A stretch of 64,000 nt of DNA from Batillaria attramentaria (lineage: Eukaryota; Mollusca; Gastropoda; Batillariidae), in assembly GCA_018292915.2 (NCBI GenBank), contig JACVVK020000218.1:263501-327500 (forward strand). The letters run 5' to 3'. Position numbers and translations under genes: made by a program. The first letter of the stretch is position 1. Every line of letters starts with the position of its first letter. The notes beneath the pieces are model-generated. The model saw only the letters and a list, made by a program, of their open reading frames with translations, was not told where the DNA came from and made no database searches. Shown here one piece after another: positions 45,291 to 55,872 of the stretch.

Positions 45291-46268
45291 GTGGTGACGC
45301 TACGCCACGGATGTTTGCCATGCATACAACATTTCAAATATTTCAGTCACATCTGCTCGGCATTGCTTATCTCAATTGAAATGTCGTAAACAGCATGACA
45401 ACATCACAGCTTACCCTTTTCGAACCAGGAAGAATCTTGGGGGAAAAAAATCTGTCACTGATTTTTTTTTTTCCCGTGTGTGGCTAATTTCCCCCGGCAG
45501 AGGCTGGGCCGAATTCGTCAAAATCATAATCTGGTTGTGTCGATGTTTGTGACAAGTGAGAGCTCCCGGCATGCATTTCGCCTGGCTGTAGGCATTGATC
45601 AGCCATTTATAACGAGCTTTATGACACGAGGGTTAGTGTCCCGCGCCCTCCAAACATGCAACGCGCCTCTATACACGTGAACAGCATTAATAGTGTCGGT
45701 TGTCAGCGCCGCCATGTATGGGAATGTCCCACGGAGTAGAATCCAATTGTGTGACGGGAATAATCGATGTTAAGGCGAGGGCATCGTGACCTCTCGTCAA
45801 CTCTCGTCACCCGGGGAATGAGTGCACACCTCTGCACTGGGACCTGATGACGTATAGCTCTACACCCCGCCGACTACTACATCACCTCACTGGAGTACGT
45901 CAGACTGACACCTTGGCGGTGGGATATCTGGTCGTACGTCTGTGCTAGTTAAAACAAAAGAACAACGTCAATGTTAACGAAACGTTTTGAGTTTTAGAAA
46001 AGCTGAATGTCAAGAAAACGTTTAAAGCTGAAAAAAAAACTCTCAAAATTAACAAACGTCCAAGTTAACGAAACGAAAGTTAACAAACCTGCCTCGAATT
46101 GAACACAGTACAGACCATGGCATAATTTCAGCAACAACTCGAGGAGAAACGTGTGTCGTAATACTGCTTTCTCCAATTCTCCCTTTGTCTGGGTCCGTCG
46201 GTTCATCGTTACCGTGTTGCACGAAGAACAACCGGTCATTGTATGTGTGTGCATCGTGCCGGGCCTTT
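45291..46268. other. Unique intergenic DNA
   Basis: Poly-T run near 45460-45473; otherwise nothing recognised. Confidence 0.4.
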
Positions 46269-46363
46269 AGCTGAAAGTACCACCATATACAGCTGAAAGT
46301 ACCACCATATACAGCTGAAAGTACCACCATATACAGCTGAAAGTACCACCATATACAGCTGAA
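46269..46363. repeat. 22-bp tandem repeat, 4 copies plus partial
   Basis: Unit AGCTGAAAGTACCACCATAT plus AC. Confidence 0.96.
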
Positions 46364-47586
46364 TGCAGACGACACGTGTAGGCGTGTCCTTAGAGGGGTA
46401 TGTCATACAAAGTTAATATCACTAATGCGGAAAAAACGATTGGTCGGCTAATATATTCACCGGGGGAGCAGTGCAAGCAGCTGAACACATTGACAGAAAC
46501 AGAGTTATGTTTTCCTGCCAACACAGTCAACACCGGACAAACAAACTGTGATGAATCCACCAAATATTGTAACAGAGTCAAGTAACTGGAGACAGTCAAT
46601 GCTCTCCATATTGTTCCCAGTTTAAGCCATGCACCTTCATTATTTGGAGCGGGCTCGTGTGGATTTAGGGAAATGACTTTAGGCGACGTCGGTAATTGAA
46701 TAACTTGACGGATGAAATAAATGCTGGCTTCTTTTTGTTGTATGTGCACGGATGTATTTGTTTTGCAGATTGAATATTATGGAAAAGATGTACTTGTTAT
46801 CTTTGAGGTGAAGGTCACAGAAAAGACTTAAAACTGTGGCGAATGTTGGCATTATATTTAGCGTCCGACATGTTTTGAAACGATGCATGAATATTCCCCC
46901 CACCTCAACTCAATTCAATAATTTTTCATATTCCCGAAGGGCAATTTCACACACATATGGATGCACATCACACGCGGATAAACCAACCAATAATGAATGA
47001 ATGACCCAATAAAACAAACAACACGACATGTAAGTAATATAAGTAATAATTAAGTGTTTAGTTTAAGGTTTTGTGAAATCTAACAAAGTACAGTACTAAC
47101 AAATCTTCTCTGGGTCAAACAGGCCAAGTACGATAACTCGTTCAGTTTGCGCCTGCGCAGATGGGGTTCAAAGAGGGGGCACGAGAAAGCGGGAAGGGAG
47201 TGGGGGGTGGGGGGGGGGGGTAGAGGATACCTCGATGCACTCGTGTCACTTACTGAAAAAGCAAGTCTCCGAGATAATAATTATTTTTTTGTTCGTTCAG
47301 TATTACTTATTACTTTGTACCGAGGTCGGTGTCAAAACAAACGGCTCTTATTTACCAGTGATAATGTTTCAAGTGTAGCACGTGCGACGGTCAACTGACC
47401 TAGTGACACTGACACCACTTACGACACGTACACACTGGAGTCACTTCACGTTATCGCTGAGCGTCAGATGAACAAGAAGGAACATATATTATAGAATTAT
47501 ATTTAGTATTTTGAACCATGCACGTATAATTATTCCCAGTCGTGTGACGTCACTCAACTTGTGTCCATGTCTCCAGTGTTCCGACA
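46364..47586. other. Unique intergenic DNA
   Basis: G-run near 47203-47220. No gene recognised. Confidence 0.4.
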
Positions 47587-47914
47587 AATCAGTTCTGGGT
47601 ATTTTTTTTTTAAACTACTTTATTGTCCCTTTCGGGAAACTCGGGCTGCTTCCCCCGGGGGAAGCGCGTCGCCGCGGTGCAGTGCCACCGAATACCTATC
47701 ATATTTTTCAATTTCGCTGGGGCAAGGAAGGCCGGATAACCCAGAGAGAAACGCTCGATGAGATGCCCGGTAGCCAGGAAAAAACGGTATCACAGATCAC
47801 AAGCTCCACCTGGGCTCGAACCCACACTTCATCTCCGCCGTGACAGTGGTGACGGCCGTGCAGCAGCGCAGCGGCTAAGTCCGACGTGCTGCCTATTAGA
47901 CCACCGCTCACCCC
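47587..47914 (-). mobile_element. tRNA-derived SINE, near full length, minus strand
   Basis: Read on the minus strand from 47914. The head is GTGAGCGGTGGTCTAATAGG (A-box region) and GTGTGGGTTCGAGCCCAGG (B box, about 47825-47807). A body of about 190 bases follows, then a 3' end TTCCCGAAAGGGACAATAAA and an A-rich tail (T run at about 47599-47610 on the plus strand). It is different from the SINE at 1.1 and 41.7 kb. The AATAAA-bearing end may be borrowed from a partner LINE (inference). Confidence 0.75.
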
Positions 47915-48409
47915 AGGCACAGTGCAGCAGGAAGTCAGGCAAGGACGACGCACAGCGGACCACAAGAAAGCAAAAGGCAAATCGTTAGGCAGACCCAGGG
48001 GCACTCCAGTGGGCATAGCTTACGAAACGAGGGACTAGCAGACTGAAGTCAATGAGGTCTGCGTTGATTAAGACTTGCCTGTAGCGTGTAGCGTACTGTA
48101 GCGTACTGTACCGCACTGTAGCGCACTGGGTGCGTGTGATGGGACAATCCCCGTTCTGTATCTCGTGAGGAACAGTTTGATCAAATATTAAACACTGACC
48201 ACAGCTAACTGGCTGGTACAGGTGTGGGTGTGGTCTTTGTCTAACAACGATCTCCCAGAACAATTGTTAGGGTCAAATGTGTCTACATTGTGCACAGCGT
48301 CACGTCACAGAAACACTATAAATATTAATTAACAGATGACGTATTGCCAGTTGCTAAGGTGTGCAAATCTTAGTACCAAGCCTCTTAGTGCATGTGCACT
48401 TTCTGTAGA
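47915..48409. other. Unique DNA with a 10-bp repeat
   Basis: GTAGCGTACT-type repeat, about 5 copies, at 48079-48127; no gene. Confidence 0.5.
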
Positions 48410-48425
48410 CTCTCTCTCTCTCTCG

Positions 48426-48493
<68 letters not shown>
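48410..48493. repeat. (TC)n then (CA)n microsatellite
   Basis: Short TC repeat followed by about 33 CA units. Confidence 0.97.
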
Positions 48494-48495
<2 letters not shown>

Positions 48496-48577
48496 AGAAT
48501 CTCTTTTGACAGAATTGATCATCAGTGATCATGTTCTCACATACAATCTCACCCAAACACTGGGAGCCGGCAGATTA

Positions 48578-48730
48578 CAACCGTCACTACTGACTGACTC
48601 ACTACTGACTGACTCACTACTGACCGACTACTACTGACTGACTCACTACAGACTGACTACTACTGACTGACTACTACTGACTGACTCACCACTGACTGAC
48701 TCACTACTGACTGACTCACTACTGACTGAG
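48578..48730. repeat. ACTGACTGACT-rich short tandem repeat
   Basis: Irregular units of CACTACTGACTGACT, about 10 copies. Confidence 0.9.
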
Positions 48731-49440
48731 CTATCGAACTGAACTCACGGTCGCACGCCGCACGTGCTACAAACTTTACAAATATTGAATAAGGGACGTT
48801 TGCTTGACGCCGATCTCGGTAATAGCGAAATAACAGAAACATCCGGGTTATTTGCGTCATCTGGCCTTTGATGTACAGTACGTCACACGAGTGCACGAGG
48901 TGTTCTCTGCCGCCCCCCCCCTCCAACCTCCTCCACCGCCCACTCCTTGACCCCAATTTGTGACGTCATCTGCGCATGCGTAAATTGAGCGATCATGGTC
49001 GTACCTTGGCCTTTTAAAACTGATAGCCAGAGAAGTTAAAACAACACGCGGCTCACACGGATGAGCACACAGACTTTGACGCTGTATAAATATTGTCACT
49101 GAGCCAGAACAACTTGATACCCCGGCCACCACCAATACTGGAGACGCGGGAACTCGGGAGGAGGATGGGAAACTGGGGTAACATGTTTCTTTGTAGAAAG
49201 GAGACTAGCAGAGCAGTATTACATCGTAGATACAGCTCTTTAACTTTCTGTCGGTTCAAACGTGAAATATTCCACTTCAGGTTCGGCGGGTAGCTACAAA
49301 GGGAAACGACTGTTTTGTTCTGAAGTTCTGTGGTAGTCACGTGGAAGTCACGTGCTTGATAAATTTGCTTCCGCTGACAACATTCTTTCGAGAACGCCAC
49401 AATTAAAGTGTAGGGAACATTCTGGATTACTGGAACGTAA
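48731..49440. other. Unique intergenic DNA
   Basis: C-rich patch near 48911-48946; no gene recognised. Confidence 0.4.
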
Positions 49441-49572
49441 AGGCCTCACCACAAACATTCGGCCTCACCACAAACATTCGGCCTCACCACAAACATTCGG
49501 CCTCACTACAAACATTCGGCCCACAAACATTCGGCCTCACCACAAACATTCGGCCTCACCACAAACATTTGG
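49441..49572. repeat. 19-bp tandem repeat, 7 copies
   Basis: Unit GGCCTCACCACAAACATTC; one copy has lost its CTCA part. Confidence 0.95.
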
Positions 49573-49684
49573 GAGCACATGATGGCAATGTTCCCGTACG
49601 TCTATAGACAAAAGAATATTGTTTTCATTCGTCAGGTCACGCTCCATCAGTGTCCGAGGCCGTCTCAGTATGGCTCTAGAGACA

Positions 49685-49687
<3 letters not shown>

Positions 49688-49760
<73 letters not shown>

Positions 49761-49764
49761 CACA

Positions 49765-49819
<55 letters not shown>
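49688..49819. repeat. (TC)n(AGAC)n(CA)n composite microsatellite
   Basis: Three different short repeats fused end to end. Confidence 0.97.
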
Positions 49820-49820
<1 letters not shown>

Positions 49821-49887
49821 GTCATCTTTGAAACTTCTCAAAAACTTCTGCAAACTTTTTTTTTTTTTTTTTTACTACCTTTCCTTT

Positions 49888-49972
49888 CAAAACCTCTCCC
49901 TAAGCGCCGTGAGCACTCAGTTAGGGTGGAGCCGTGCGCTATATCAAGTCTCCATCATCATCATCATCATCA
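49888..49972 (+). mobile_element. LINE/SINE 3' tail fragment
   Basis: TAAGCGCCGTGAGCACTCAG followed by GTGCGCTATATCAAG and an ATC repeat. This resembles LINE-type 3' ends and the 42.8-kb terminus. Only the tail is present. Confidence 0.55.
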
Positions 49973-50424
49973 AAATCAGTCTCCATTTCGAGTTCGATCG
50001 GCGGTCATGCATTTCTCCATAGTTCAACTTTGAAGACGGCTGTCTGTGAGATATCCCTCACAGTGCAGCGTTTTGTCTTTGAAATCCGATCTTTAAAGCG
50101 CAGACCAAACGGCGCTTGCCTTAACCGTAAAATGGTCTCCATGATTTTACAACTTGTCTTATGACCATCAGCTACAATGACAACGACAGCTTCAACCACA
50201 GCACCTGAATAAACCCTGAAACTGTACGACAAAACTCTAGGCAGATATAACAAAATATTGGAACCCACATCTTGATGCAGGAGAAAATCCGACAAAAAGG
50301 GACACGGAGCGGAGATTTATACACGTTTCACATTTGACACAAGCAAAGCCAGCACGTGGGCATTTAATGACTATTAAGCCGCCAAGCAATAATTTATTTT
50401 GACCCAGATAAAGATGACGTGGTT

Positions 50425-50428
<4 letters not shown>
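49973..50428. other. Unique intergenic DNA
   Basis: Nothing recognised. Confidence 0.4.
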
Positions 50429-50467
<39 letters not shown>

Positions 50468-50495
50468 CGGGGAGAGGGGGGGAGGGGGGGGAGCA
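50429..50495. repeat. (GA)n then G-rich tract
   Basis: About 18 GA units followed by G runs. Confidence 0.95.
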
Positions 50496-50711
50496 GACTA
50501 GTGCCGTGTAAGACGGTTGTAAAGTGGTAGGTGCTAACTATACCTCAGAATCCTTTTAAAGCGTCAAAGACGACCCGTGTTTTGGGGCCCTGTGACTGAC
50601 AGTTATTTCCGTTTTCGCTGCAATTTCGAGAGTGCAAGCTCTTTTTTTGTATCCGGACAAAATTCCTTGTCGTGGGGTGCGAGTGATGGTTTGACGAGAG
50701 TCGGGAGAGTG

Positions 50712-50822
50712 CTGGTGGTGGCGGCGCTGCTGGTGGTGTGGGAAATGGTGGTGGTAGTGGTTGGGAACAGAATCAGTGGACGAGGTGGGGGGGGGGGGTG
50801 GGGGGGGGGGGGGGGGGGAGAG
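50712..50822 (+). repeat. GGT-rich then long poly-G
   Basis: TGGTGG repeats followed by about 35 nearly uninterrupted G; quadruplex-capable and assembly-difficult. Confidence 0.93.
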
Positions 50823-50890
50823 TGAATATGGTTCGCTCCTCGTGGTTTCTACAGCAGTGTTGAGGGCAACGCTCTCTCTCTCTGTCTCTT

Positions 50891-51077
50891 TTTGTTTGTT
50901 GTTTAACTTTTTCTACTATTCGTTTGCTGAGTAATCTTTTTGTTTTCCTACTTACTACTATTTGTATGTTGTTTCACTTTTTGCTTTTCTACTTTTTACT
51001 TTTTTAGCATTAGCAACGGCAAGTTTGTAAACTGACGAACCTTCTCTGTCAAAACTTTTACCGTTGATAAATAAAGT

Positions 51078-51111
<34 letters not shown>
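50891..51111 (+). mobile_element. LINE 3' tail, copy 1
   Basis: Only the 3' UTR end. AGCATTAGCAACGGCAAG, then TTTACCGTTGATAAATAAAG and a TCA repeat. It is almost identical to the end of the next copy (51921-52087). Confidence 0.85.
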
Positions 51112-51116
<5 letters not shown>

Positions 51117-51150
51117 TCTCTCTCTCTCTCTATCTATCTCTCTCTCTCTT
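51112..51150. repeat. (TC)n with TATC interruption
   Basis: CT-rich microsatellite at the junction between the two LINE copies. Confidence 0.93.
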
Positions 51151-51159
51151 AAAACATGG

Positions 51160-52087
51160 TAATGCTTTGTGCAAGATGCTGTCAAAAAACATCTTTCTGC
51201 TCTCTAAACTGAGGGATATCACTGATGTACATAGTCGTAAACTTTTCTTCCTCGCACATATCAAATCGCACATCGATTATATATCTACTGTGTGGGATGG
51301 GTGCTGTGAGATACACAGAAACAGGCTAAATTCATTTTTACAAACGGGCTGTTAAAATGGTCTTACCGGGACCTATCCCGACTACTTATAAAATGAAGAA
51401 ACTTGGTATACTTCCTCTTCAGCAACAGCTCATATACAATAAGTGTGTCCTAATGCACAAAATCCTTCATGATTCAGCTCCACCTTACTTGTCTTCCCTT
51501 TTTGCTTCACAGATTGAACGTAGTCGGACCTCGAGGAACGGTATTCTGACTTTACCCCTACCTCGTATTGATCTGTACACAACCAGTCTTACTTTTGCTG
51601 GAGCATCGCTTTGGAACTCACTTCCGGTGCCTTTAAAAACAGTAACTTCTTCCAAAACGTTTAAAGAATTATTGCGGCGGCATTTGTTTGGCGGTCTATG
51701 ATGTTATAACTAGTCAATAGACGCTTTACATGACGCGTACTGTATCACTGAACAGACTGGGCTCGTAAGCTCCGGTGTATGGATATTCCAGACACGCCCA
51801 CTAGGCCCGGTGTATGTGTCTGTACATGCGCACTTTCTTTATATGTAGGTTCCTTACACTGTTTGCTGTTGAACTTTTTGTTTTTCTACTTACTACTATT
51901 CGTTTGCTGTTTAACCTTTTTGTTTTTCTACTTACTACTATTTTTATGTTGTTTAACTTTTTGCTTTTCTACTTTCTACTTTTTTAGCATTAGCAACGGC
52001 AAGTTTGTAAACTGACGAACCTTTCTGTCAAAACTTTTACCGTTGATAAATAAAGTTTCATCATCATCATCATCATCATCATCATCT
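51160..52087 (+). mobile_element. 5'-truncated LINE, copy 2
   Basis: ORF2 C-terminal remnant (51165-51701), then a 3' UTR with a roughly 40-bp internal tandem repeat (TTTTTGTTTTTCTACTTACT units at about 51869-51960). The terminus is TTTACCGTTGATAAATAAAG and the tail is (TCA)n at 52058-52087. The sequence after the tail (CATCATCTCTC) matches the junction after copy 1's tail, consistent with insertion of copy 2 into copy 1's tail or with a tandem arrangement. Confidence 0.85.
51165..51701 (+). pseudogene. LINE ORF2 C-terminal remnant, one frameshift
   Basis: A first frame (51165-51353) reads KNIFLLSKLRDITDVHSRKL, then FFLAHIKSHIDYISTVWDGC and RLNSF before a stop. A second frame (51345-51701) takes over with VKMVLPGPIPTTYKMKKLG, ILPLQQQLIYNKCVLMHKIL, PPYLSSLF, TFAGASLWNSLP and FKELLRRHLF. 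These are, in order, the region after the RT palm, the connecting HIDY..TVWDG segment and the conserved C-terminus of a non-LTR retrotransposon. A single frameshift near 51340 separates them. RT catalytic and endonuclease domains are absent. Same family as the 7.5-kb remnant. Confidence 0.85.
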
Positions 52088-52226
52088 CTCAAGTAGAATT
52101 GTTTGTGTGGGCTGTACTGTGCTTTTCATTTGTATATTACGCTAACGGCAAGCTTGGGAACGGTCAATGTGCCAGTAGCTTCTACTGTAACCTTCTTCTA
52201 TTATCATTATTATTATCACTGTCAGC

Positions 52227-52227
<1 letters not shown>
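52088..52227. other. Short unique spacer
   Basis: Nothing recognised. Confidence 0.4.

Positions 52228-52272
<45 letters not shown>
52228..52272. repeat. (TC)n microsatellite
   Basis: About 22 TC units. Confidence 0.97.
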
Positions 52273-52275
<3 letters not shown>

Positions 52276-52321
52276 GGAGATACAGATTCCAGTTTTGCCT
52301 TACTCCATAATGAATGTTGTG

Positions 52322-52556
52322 AATGCTAGGTCACAGTGACACTCAATGCTAGGTCACAGTGACACTCAATGCCAGGTCACAGTGACACTCAATGCTAGGT
52401 CACAGTGACACTCAATGCTAGGTCACAGTGACACTCAATGCTAGGTCACAGTGACACTCAATGCTAGGTCACAGTGACACTCAATGCTAGGTCACAGTGA
52501 CACTCAATGCTAGGTCACACTGACACTCAATGCTAGGTCACAGTGACACTCAATGC
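52322..52556. repeat. 23-bp minisatellite with GTCACAGTGAC dyad, about 10 copies
   Basis: Unit AATGCTAGGTCACAGTGACA plus CTC. Each unit contains AGGTCACAGTGACA, i.e. the odd palindrome GTCACNGTGAC inside a nuclear-receptor-like AGGTCA half-site. One copy has GTCACACTGAC. Confidence 0.97.
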
Positions 52557-52690
52557 ATGTCACAGCATGTTTATGACAACTTCTCCGACAGACGAATCTA
52601 GTAGTGGGATAGTGGGATAGCGGGATATAACTATATAGCTGGCCAGCCCACCACGTTAAATACTGCCACAAAGCAACGAAAGATAAAAAA

Positions 52691-52730
52691 AGAAAACAAA
52701 CAAACAAACAAACAAACCAAATAAAATAAA
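52691..52730. repeat. (AAAC)n microsatellite
   Basis: Short A-rich AAAC repeat. Confidence 0.88.
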
Positions 52731-52846
52731 ATCTTGACTTGTAAAACTTCCCGCTCCAATAGAAGAGAAATGGAGTGAGCATTTCCAGAAGGTCGTTTCG
52801 TCAGACAACAAAAAAACATTGAATTCATGTCTTTTCTGCCCCTTAG

Positions 52847-53041
52847 TTACACAGACACGACTGGCAGCAGAAAACCCCGCAGTGAATATTGAGATAGCGC
52901 TCGCTGACCAAGGAGACGAAGATGGGTCAGCCACACAAATACACTTTTCTCTCACCGCACCACTCATCCATCAACCGACCCTGGTTTCCAGAACCGTTAG
53001 AAGACGGACAGAAGAACCGTTAGAAGACGCCGGGGTAACCG
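52847..53041 (+). CDS. Weak candidate internal exon, unknown product
   Basis: An acceptor-like tract CTTTTCTGCCCCTTAG ends at 52846. The following frame has normal, non-repetitive composition (AAENPAVNIEIALADQGDED and on to LTAPLIHQPTLVSRTVRRRTE). A possible donor GGGGTAACC lies at about 53030. There is no ATG upstream in this frame, so it would be an internal exon. I recognise no domain or family. Against it: no flanking exons can be identified, and an 18-base minisatellite interrupts the same frame further on. It could be chance. Confidence 0.25.
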
Positions 53042-53117
53042 ATGATGGGGAACAAAGCAAACATCCATCACAACGCCGCCTAGCGGCCAGCATCAGCTGC
53101 TTCATGACAGTCAGTTC

Positions 53118-53252
53118 CATCTGTTTACCTGCATACAGTGTTTACCTTCATACAGTGTTTACCTGCATACAGGTTTACCTCAAGTTCATACAGTGTTTAC
53201 CTGCATACAGTGTTGACCTGCATACAGTGTTGACCTGCATACAGTATCTGCA
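53118..53252. repeat. About 17/18-bp tandem repeat
   Basis: Units of TTACCTGCATACAGTGT, about 7 copies with indels. Confidence 0.9.
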
Positions 53253-53334
53253 GGCATCTTACACTATACTACAGCACGAGACTCAGTACGCCGCTCACTT
53301 ACCGCTCCTCCCGCCCGCCTGTCCCTATCCATCA

Positions 53335-53366
53335 GGGGGGGGGGGGGGAGGAGGTGGGGGAGGGGT
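53335..53366 (+). other. G-rich tract, quadruplex-capable
   Basis: About 14 consecutive G followed by further G runs. Confidence 0.7.
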
Positions 53367-53484
53367 GATGGAAGACGAGGACCCATCCCCCACGGTGGCC
53401 GGACAGGTAGTGAATTCGATTCTGGACAAGGTGAAAATCTCAGTGTATAATCTGTTCATGCAGTGGGGACGTCTCACGCTTTGA
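53336..53484 (+). CDS. Weak candidate terminal exon, unknown product
   Basis: A long pyrimidine-rich tract (CTCCTCCCGCCCGCCTGTCC then CTATCCATCAG) ends at 53335. The frame then runs through poly-Gly into MEDEDPSPTVAGQVVNSILD, KVKISVYNLFMQWGRLTL and a stop at 53484. The composition is protein-like: an acidic start, then an amphipathic segment. It could equally start at the ATG at 53368. I recognise no family. Confidence 0.25.
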
Positions 53485-53498
53485 AATAACACTGGACA

Positions 53499-53567
53499 TG
53501 ATGAGGCGGGGAGATGATGAGGCGGGGAGATGATGAGGCGGCGAGGTGACGAGGCGGTGAGGCTGCT
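53499..53567. repeat. 15/17-bp tandem repeat
   Basis: Units of GATGAGGCGGGGAGAT, about 4 copies. Confidence 0.9.
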
Positions 53568-54417
53568 TGAAACGAATTCTAACTGTTGAAAGTCAGTACT
53601 CCCTAGTGCGGCCGCACAGTTTGTTTTTAAACTTGATCTGACATCATTATAACCTTATCTACTTTTACATGCAGGTGGGCAACCTTTTGAAAGGCGTGAT
53701 CAAAGAGTACATTCTCTCTCTCTCTCCTTTTTTTTCCTCTCCAGATCGCTTAACCTAGTCGTGAAATAGCTTCAGGTGATTTTCGATAACTGTCAACAAC
53801 TGTTTCCACGTGTCTGTCTTTCGGTGTGTTCACGTGTGGATTAGATGCATGGCTACAGTAAGTATCACAACCGTTATCTTCGAGAAACACCGCACAACGG
53901 ACCAGCATGACAGAAGGACGATGTTGTTTGTGTGTTTGGGTTTTTCACTCCGCTTCCTTCAACACTTCACGTTTCTAAACGGCAGGCCACAGTTTTCCCA
54001 GCTTCACACTCGTAAATAATGGCGAGATTCTCATAGCGATAAGCCACAAAGCGAGCTCAACTTCATCTTCAATATGTCTCGGTCCGCGTGCGCACGAGCG
54101 GACATGGTCAATTAGTGCAAAAGCCTCCACAAGCGGTGTCTGTTGTATCTGGTTTGTCTCTTTGTCCAGCTTCGACGAGCGCGTAGTTATCGGTCCTGTT
54201 TTTCCGGTGATCACGTGCTATGTTGTCGTGGTGAAGCTTGATTACGCGGTGAGAGTTATCCCCCCCTGCGCTTTATCATTGTCACGTGGGATCTGGATGC
54301 CGTGTTCACATGTCAGAGAAAAAAGGGAGGTAATTTATGTGATCTGTGTAGAAATTCCCTGAATTGATGTGAAATTCAAACTGGTGTGACAGAGAAGAAT
54401 GGAAGCAATTTATGACT
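53568..54417. other. Unique intergenic DNA
   Basis: Nothing recognised. Confidence 0.4.
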
Positions 54418-54447
54418 GAGAGAGAGAGAGAGACTCAAGACTCAAAC

Positions 54448-54480
<33 letters not shown>
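54418..54480. repeat. Two (GA)n runs
   Basis: GA repeats at 54418-54434 and 54450-54480 separated by a CTCAAGACTCAAACA spacer. Confidence 0.93.
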
Positions 54481-54485
<5 letters not shown>

Positions 54486-54633
54486 GAAACCTGACACATT
54501 TTAATCAAATCTGGCGGCAAGGCACGGCCAGAGAAAAGAGACAGTCTATAAAAGGACCGCTTATCGTTGTTTTGCTGACAATGAAATATCCGCATCAGTT
54601 AGAACGGAATCAGAGCTAATTTGCGCGACCTTT

Positions 54634-54677
54634 TGACGTGACGTGACGTGACGTGACGTGACGTGACGTGACGTGAC
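54634..54677. repeat. (TGACG)n pentanucleotide, nearly 9 copies
   Basis: Perfect TGACG repeat, giving overlapping GTGACGTGACG words. Confidence 0.97.
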
Positions 54678-55671
54678 AAAAACTTCATTCTAAAATACCA
54701 ACATGAAACTGACAGAAAGGTGAGACCGACTCAAGCAATATAGAGACTGACTAACTGAAGTGCTTTACGGGCGAAATAACTACTGGACCCCGCTTTGTGT
54801 TTCGTGAGTAGAAATTACTCGTAGCGTTCTACGACAATGAGCGGCATGTAGTAACGCAACACACACCAAGCGTACCATGTTTTCCCACACAAGCAAGGAT
54901 TTCCTCTCGCAGGCATATGTGCCACTAGACCCCATCTCCATGTACGTGGAGAAATTTCACGCGCATTGCTGATTCCACCGGTGCAAACCGCGCCCACTCG
55001 TCAAACTGAAGTCAGGTAATTTTCACCATTTTCTTAACTTGTCATGATTGCGTTTTAGTTGGCACACTTGGGTTTCCTTATGTTGAAAGTCCATGTGCCT
55101 ATCGCCATTGTTCATTTTTTTCTATACGCTACATTTGTTGCCTAAGGCGTTACCACACAAAAGCAGTCATGTACATACTCGGGCTCAGCTGGTCAAGAAG
55201 TATCACCACAAGAAATTAAGTCGCTCAGTACAACTTGATTTCACCGTAAACGTTTAAAAGGTCGTTTAAAGATCAGATATAAATGTCTGTAGGAGACTAC
55301 TTGGGGATAAAATATAGACATAGTGTCAGAGAAGAGGTTATCAAACAACATGGAATGGACAATCGAAGCGACTTGCCTTTTGATAGAAAGGTCGAGGGGT
55401 AAGGATGGGAGTGGGGGTGGACGGGGAGGGGGGGGGGGGGTCAATACTCATCTACAACACCACTGAATCATCCAAAGGCAGCGTGTGAATGACTGCTCAA
55501 CCTAACAACAAAAATAAAATAACATCCCAAATGTCAATTGCTGAGGTGACCTTTCGCACAGCTGACTGCATTCTGTATCTGAATGGATGTGTCTAGCCCA
55601 CATGAGGGTGCGTGCAGGGTTCAGTTCTCGGTGCTTTAAAACAACCAGCTGGCAAACTGGCTTGCACTAAT
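54678..55671. other. Unique intergenic DNA
   Basis: G-rich patch at about 55405-55440; no gene. Confidence 0.4.
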
Positions 55672-55676
55672 CCTCA

Positions 55677-55820
55677 CGATGATGATGACGGTGATGGTGA
55701 CGATGATGATGACGGTGATGGCGCTGCTGCTGCCGAGGATGACGATGACGATGACGACTGTGATGACGACGGTGATAGTGATGATGATGATGATGACGGC
55801 GACAACGGTGGTGATGATTT
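55677..55820. repeat. GAT/GAC-rich trinucleotide tract
   Basis: Imperfect GATGAC repeat; the poly-Asp frame on the plus strand is low complexity. Confidence 0.9.
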
Positions 55821-55872
55821 CGGCCGGGTAACGTTTTAGAGGAACGCTAGTCACTTCCCGTCACCTGCAGGT

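Noticed and set aside
44023..45379. Frames of 120-319 aa on both strands with MGIPR / YWCFSGYPY repeats
   Set aside because: Generated by the 26-bp unit in a 78-bp frame cycle; no independent support.
55612..55839. Acidic poly-Asp protein
   Set aside because: Low-complexity GAT/GAC repeat; a hydrophobic poly-Ile/Val frame lies on the opposite strand, as expected for a trinucleotide tract.
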